Source of the DNA: Candidatus Zixiibacteriota bacterium
GTDB taxonomy: Bacteria; Zixibacteria; MSB-5A5; GN15; JAAZOE01
NCBI GenBank assembly: GCA_023138975.1
Contig: JAGLON010000004.1
Span: 172,274 to 236,273 of the forward strand
DNA: 64,000 nt
Direction of reading: 5' to 3'
Shown in pieces: positions 62,483 to 64,000 of the stretch. Made by a program: the position numbers and the translations under genes. The first letter of the stretch is position 1. Each line of letters opens with the position of its first letter. The notes beneath the pieces are model-generated. The model was not told the DNA's origin, did not search any database, and saw nothing but the letters and a program-made list of their open reading frames with translations.

Positions 62483-64000
62483 TTATAGATTACCGCACGG
62501 TTTGTTGCCGCCCTTAAAGATATAATTAATCAGGACTATGACATCTGATAAATCTACGAAAAAGTCACAGTTAGTATTGGCGACTAAAGGCTCCGGTTGG
62601 GCCTCCGGACCATATTTGAAAATGTAGTTTATCATTTGAACGACATCACCCAAGTTAATCTCATTGTTCCAATCGTGATCACCAAGGAGTCTCCAAACTT
62701 GCAAATTCAGATGGATAACCTGAGGTGAGTTGGAAGCAGTTGATGAATAGATTAAAATTGAATCAGGATATGAGCCATACGTGTAACTACCGACATCAAC
62801 GATAGCGGTAATATAGGCGGGAGCTTCTCCGACCGAATCGATTATGGTCAGCCAAGGAACATCCTCTTCAATCCAATAGTCCATACACCCGGCATTGACA
62901 TTTATTACATCACCGAGAGCAGCCAATTCCCCGAGCAAGAAGCCAAAGACTTCCTGAATCGGGATATCTATAGCAGTCAGATCGTTGTAAATTTCAGGAG
63001 TCTGATTTCCCGGAATCACGTTCAAGGTCACAGAGATTTTCTTCGGACTGTTCATCGCAACATCGGAATACACCGTTATTGTGTCAGTATATACTCCAAC
63101 CGGCAAGAGATTTACGTTTTCTGTCAGAGTAATACTATTGAGAAGTTCATTTGATGCGGAATCATACTCCAACTCCAACCAGTCGGAATCGTATTTGGCA
63201 TACCAAACCAAATTACCGCCGCCATGATTCTCTATTTGGAAATATTTTTTAGGCGGAGTGTTGTTCATACCCTGCCAGCATTCAAAATAATTGATCGAGG
63301 TTGAAAATGGGATTATATACAAATCCGGAGGATTAAAAGCTATGTGGTAATGGATAATCAATTCTCTGGGTGAATTAACCGCTTCCGGTGAGACAATTAC
63401 AACCGTATCATAATAATCTCCAAACGCCAATGTATCGGTCTCAAATGAGAATATGATATTGGCCGGTGCGGTACCATTCAAAGGCATAACATTGGAAATG
63501 ATATCACTGTTTTCCTGAACCTCAAATGTCATTGAACCTTCACCGGAATTACTTAGATAAACCGATCTCCCAGCCGGATTCTCCCCTACTTTTGCGACAA
63601 TGTGCAGAATTTCCGGTTCCAGTTCCATGACCGGTAAATCAGAAACTATCTGCAATGTCACAGGAACTTTTCTGGGGCTATTAGTCGCATTAGGGTCTGT
63701 CACCGTCACCGTATCATAATAATAACCGTAGCTTAAACCGGTTATATCAAAAGACAAAGTGACTTCATCAGGAGGCGTACCAGAGACGGGCGCCAAACTT
63801 AGCCAGCTTTCAATATTAGAAACCGACCAACTCAACTCACTGCCCGGTACATCAGTAGAAATTGTTAAGAATCTATCCGCAGGGTTAGCGCCTCCCTGCA
63901 CGGCCGAAACGCTAAAGACGATAGGATCGGTAGTGATGTGGGGAGGTAGTTTAATCATGGTTAATGTAACCGGTAAAAGCTGAGGAGAATTATCCGCCTC
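62483..64000 (-). CDS. Secreted BACON-like repeat protein with dockerin-like end (5' end outside window)
   Basis: Only the C-terminal 505 residues are present: the frame stays open to the window edge, and the residues before the internal Met (63958) are EADNSPQLLPVTLTM, the end of a repeat like the later TNSPRKVPVTLQIV. About four repeats of 90-100 residues remain, each with a (L/S)W(S/Y)V...WL and (Y/F)G.Y.D(T/S)(V/I)...A.NSP(R/K)...V.L pattern, as in BACON or Ig-like beta domains. The last 65 residues form a dockerin-like doublet (DHDWNNEINLGDVVQMINYIF; DLSDVIVLINYIFKGG). No function assigned. Extracellular location is inferred from these modules. Confidence 0.82.
   Translation of the reverse strand, partial: EADNSPQLLPVTLTMIKLPPHITTDPIVFSVSAVQGGANPADRFLTISTDVPGSELSWSVSNIESWLSLAPVSGTPPDEVTLSFDITGLSYGYYYDTVTVTDPNATNSPRKVPVTLQIVSDLPVMELEPEILHIVAKVGENPAGRSVYLSNSGEGSMTFEVQENSDIISNVMPLNGTAPANIIFSFETDTLAFGDYYDTVVIVSPEAVNSPRELIIHYHIAFNPPDLYIIPFSTSINYFECWQGMNNTPPKKYFQIENHGGGNLVWYAKYDSDWLELEYDSASNELLNSITLTENVNLLPVGVYTDTITVYSDVAMNSPKKISVTLNVIPGNQTPEIYNDLTAIDIPIQEVFGFLLGELAALGDVINVNAGCMDYWIEEDVPWLTIIDSVGEAPAYITAIVDVGSYTYGSYPDSILIYSSTASNSPQVIHLNLQVWRLLGDHDWNNEINLGDVVQMINYIFKYGPEAQPEPLVANTNCDFFVDLSDVIVLINYIFKGGNKPCGNL

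Noticed and set aside
1..64000. Search for CRISPR arrays, tRNA and rRNA genes, toxin-antitoxin pairs and complete insertion sequences
   Set aside because: No regularly spaced direct repeats, no cloverleaf with a TTCGANNC loop, no transposase motifs and no toxin-antitoxin-type gene pair were found by eye.

Overview
The window looks like chromosomal DNA of an uncultured, anaerobic or facultatively anaerobic, Gram-negative-type bacterium of the FCB side of the tree. Candidatus Zixibacteria or a close relative is my best guess. The guess rests on moderate GC, a complete Tol-Pal operon (so a diderm envelope), two proteins ending in the 'SQNYPNPFNP' C-terminal sorting domain typical of type IX-like secretion, two large secreted proteins ending in a dockerin-like doublet ('NVGDAV..INYAFKGG'), and an Hmc/Tmc-type multihaem respiratory complex. 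No rRNA, tRNA or CRISPR array is visible, so the taxonomic call is inference.

Layout. 1-12.5 kb: a secreted M28 metallopeptidase; a minus-strand three-gene unit of a GlmL/MutL-like ASKHA protein and two uncharacterised partners; then tolQ-tolR-tolA/tonB-like-tolB-pal-cpoB and a small unknown gene. 12.5-16.4 kb: pyruvate phosphate dikinase with histone-H1-like lysine-rich ends, and a small basic protein. 16.5-27.2 kb: the most unusual part, twelve contiguous minus-strand genes made of three tandem copies of one four-gene cassette (A: signal peptide, Fn3, TM, conserved domain; B: multi-TM; C: TM-anchored extracytoplasmic domain; D: multi-TM). It looks like an undescribed envelope membrane complex present as three paralogous versions. 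27.5-31.4 kb: a Tat-motif metallophosphoesterase, a KtrAB-type potassium transporter and a small membrane protein. 31.7-39.5 kb: a giant BNR-propeller/thrombospondin-3/dockerin protein, a hairpin-rich intergenic island, a DUF5063-like protein, ornithine aminotransferase, a TerB-like and a DCC-family protein.

39.5-46.9 kb: a seven-gene electron-transfer operon in the order tmcD-like, hmcE/tmcC, hmcF/tmcB, hmcA (16 haems), hmcB, hmcC, hmcD. It would connect a periplasmic multihaem cytochrome through membrane subunits to cytoplasmic Fe-S chemistry. 47-49.5 kb: a PEP-CTERM protein behind a probable sigma-54 promoter, and a seven-repeat propeller protein with a type IX-like sorting domain. 49.8-57.4 kb: a divergent chaperone-usher surface-fibre locus (four or five DUF4402-like subunits, a PapD-like chaperone and an 861-residue usher), whose first gene also has a near-consensus sigma-54 promoter. 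57.4-64 kb: housekeeping and cell-wall genes (trmB, a peptidoglycan-binding CHAP-like protein, rmuC, rpmG, lgt, pyrE) and a dockerin-ended repeat protein that runs off the right edge.

A common theme is the cell envelope: Tol-Pal, Lgt, four different C-terminal or N-terminal export and anchoring codes, a pilus-like system, a respiratory complex and the triplicated membrane cassette. Several start codons were moved from the longest open frame to sites with a better Shine-Dalgarno sequence; this is noted where it applies.
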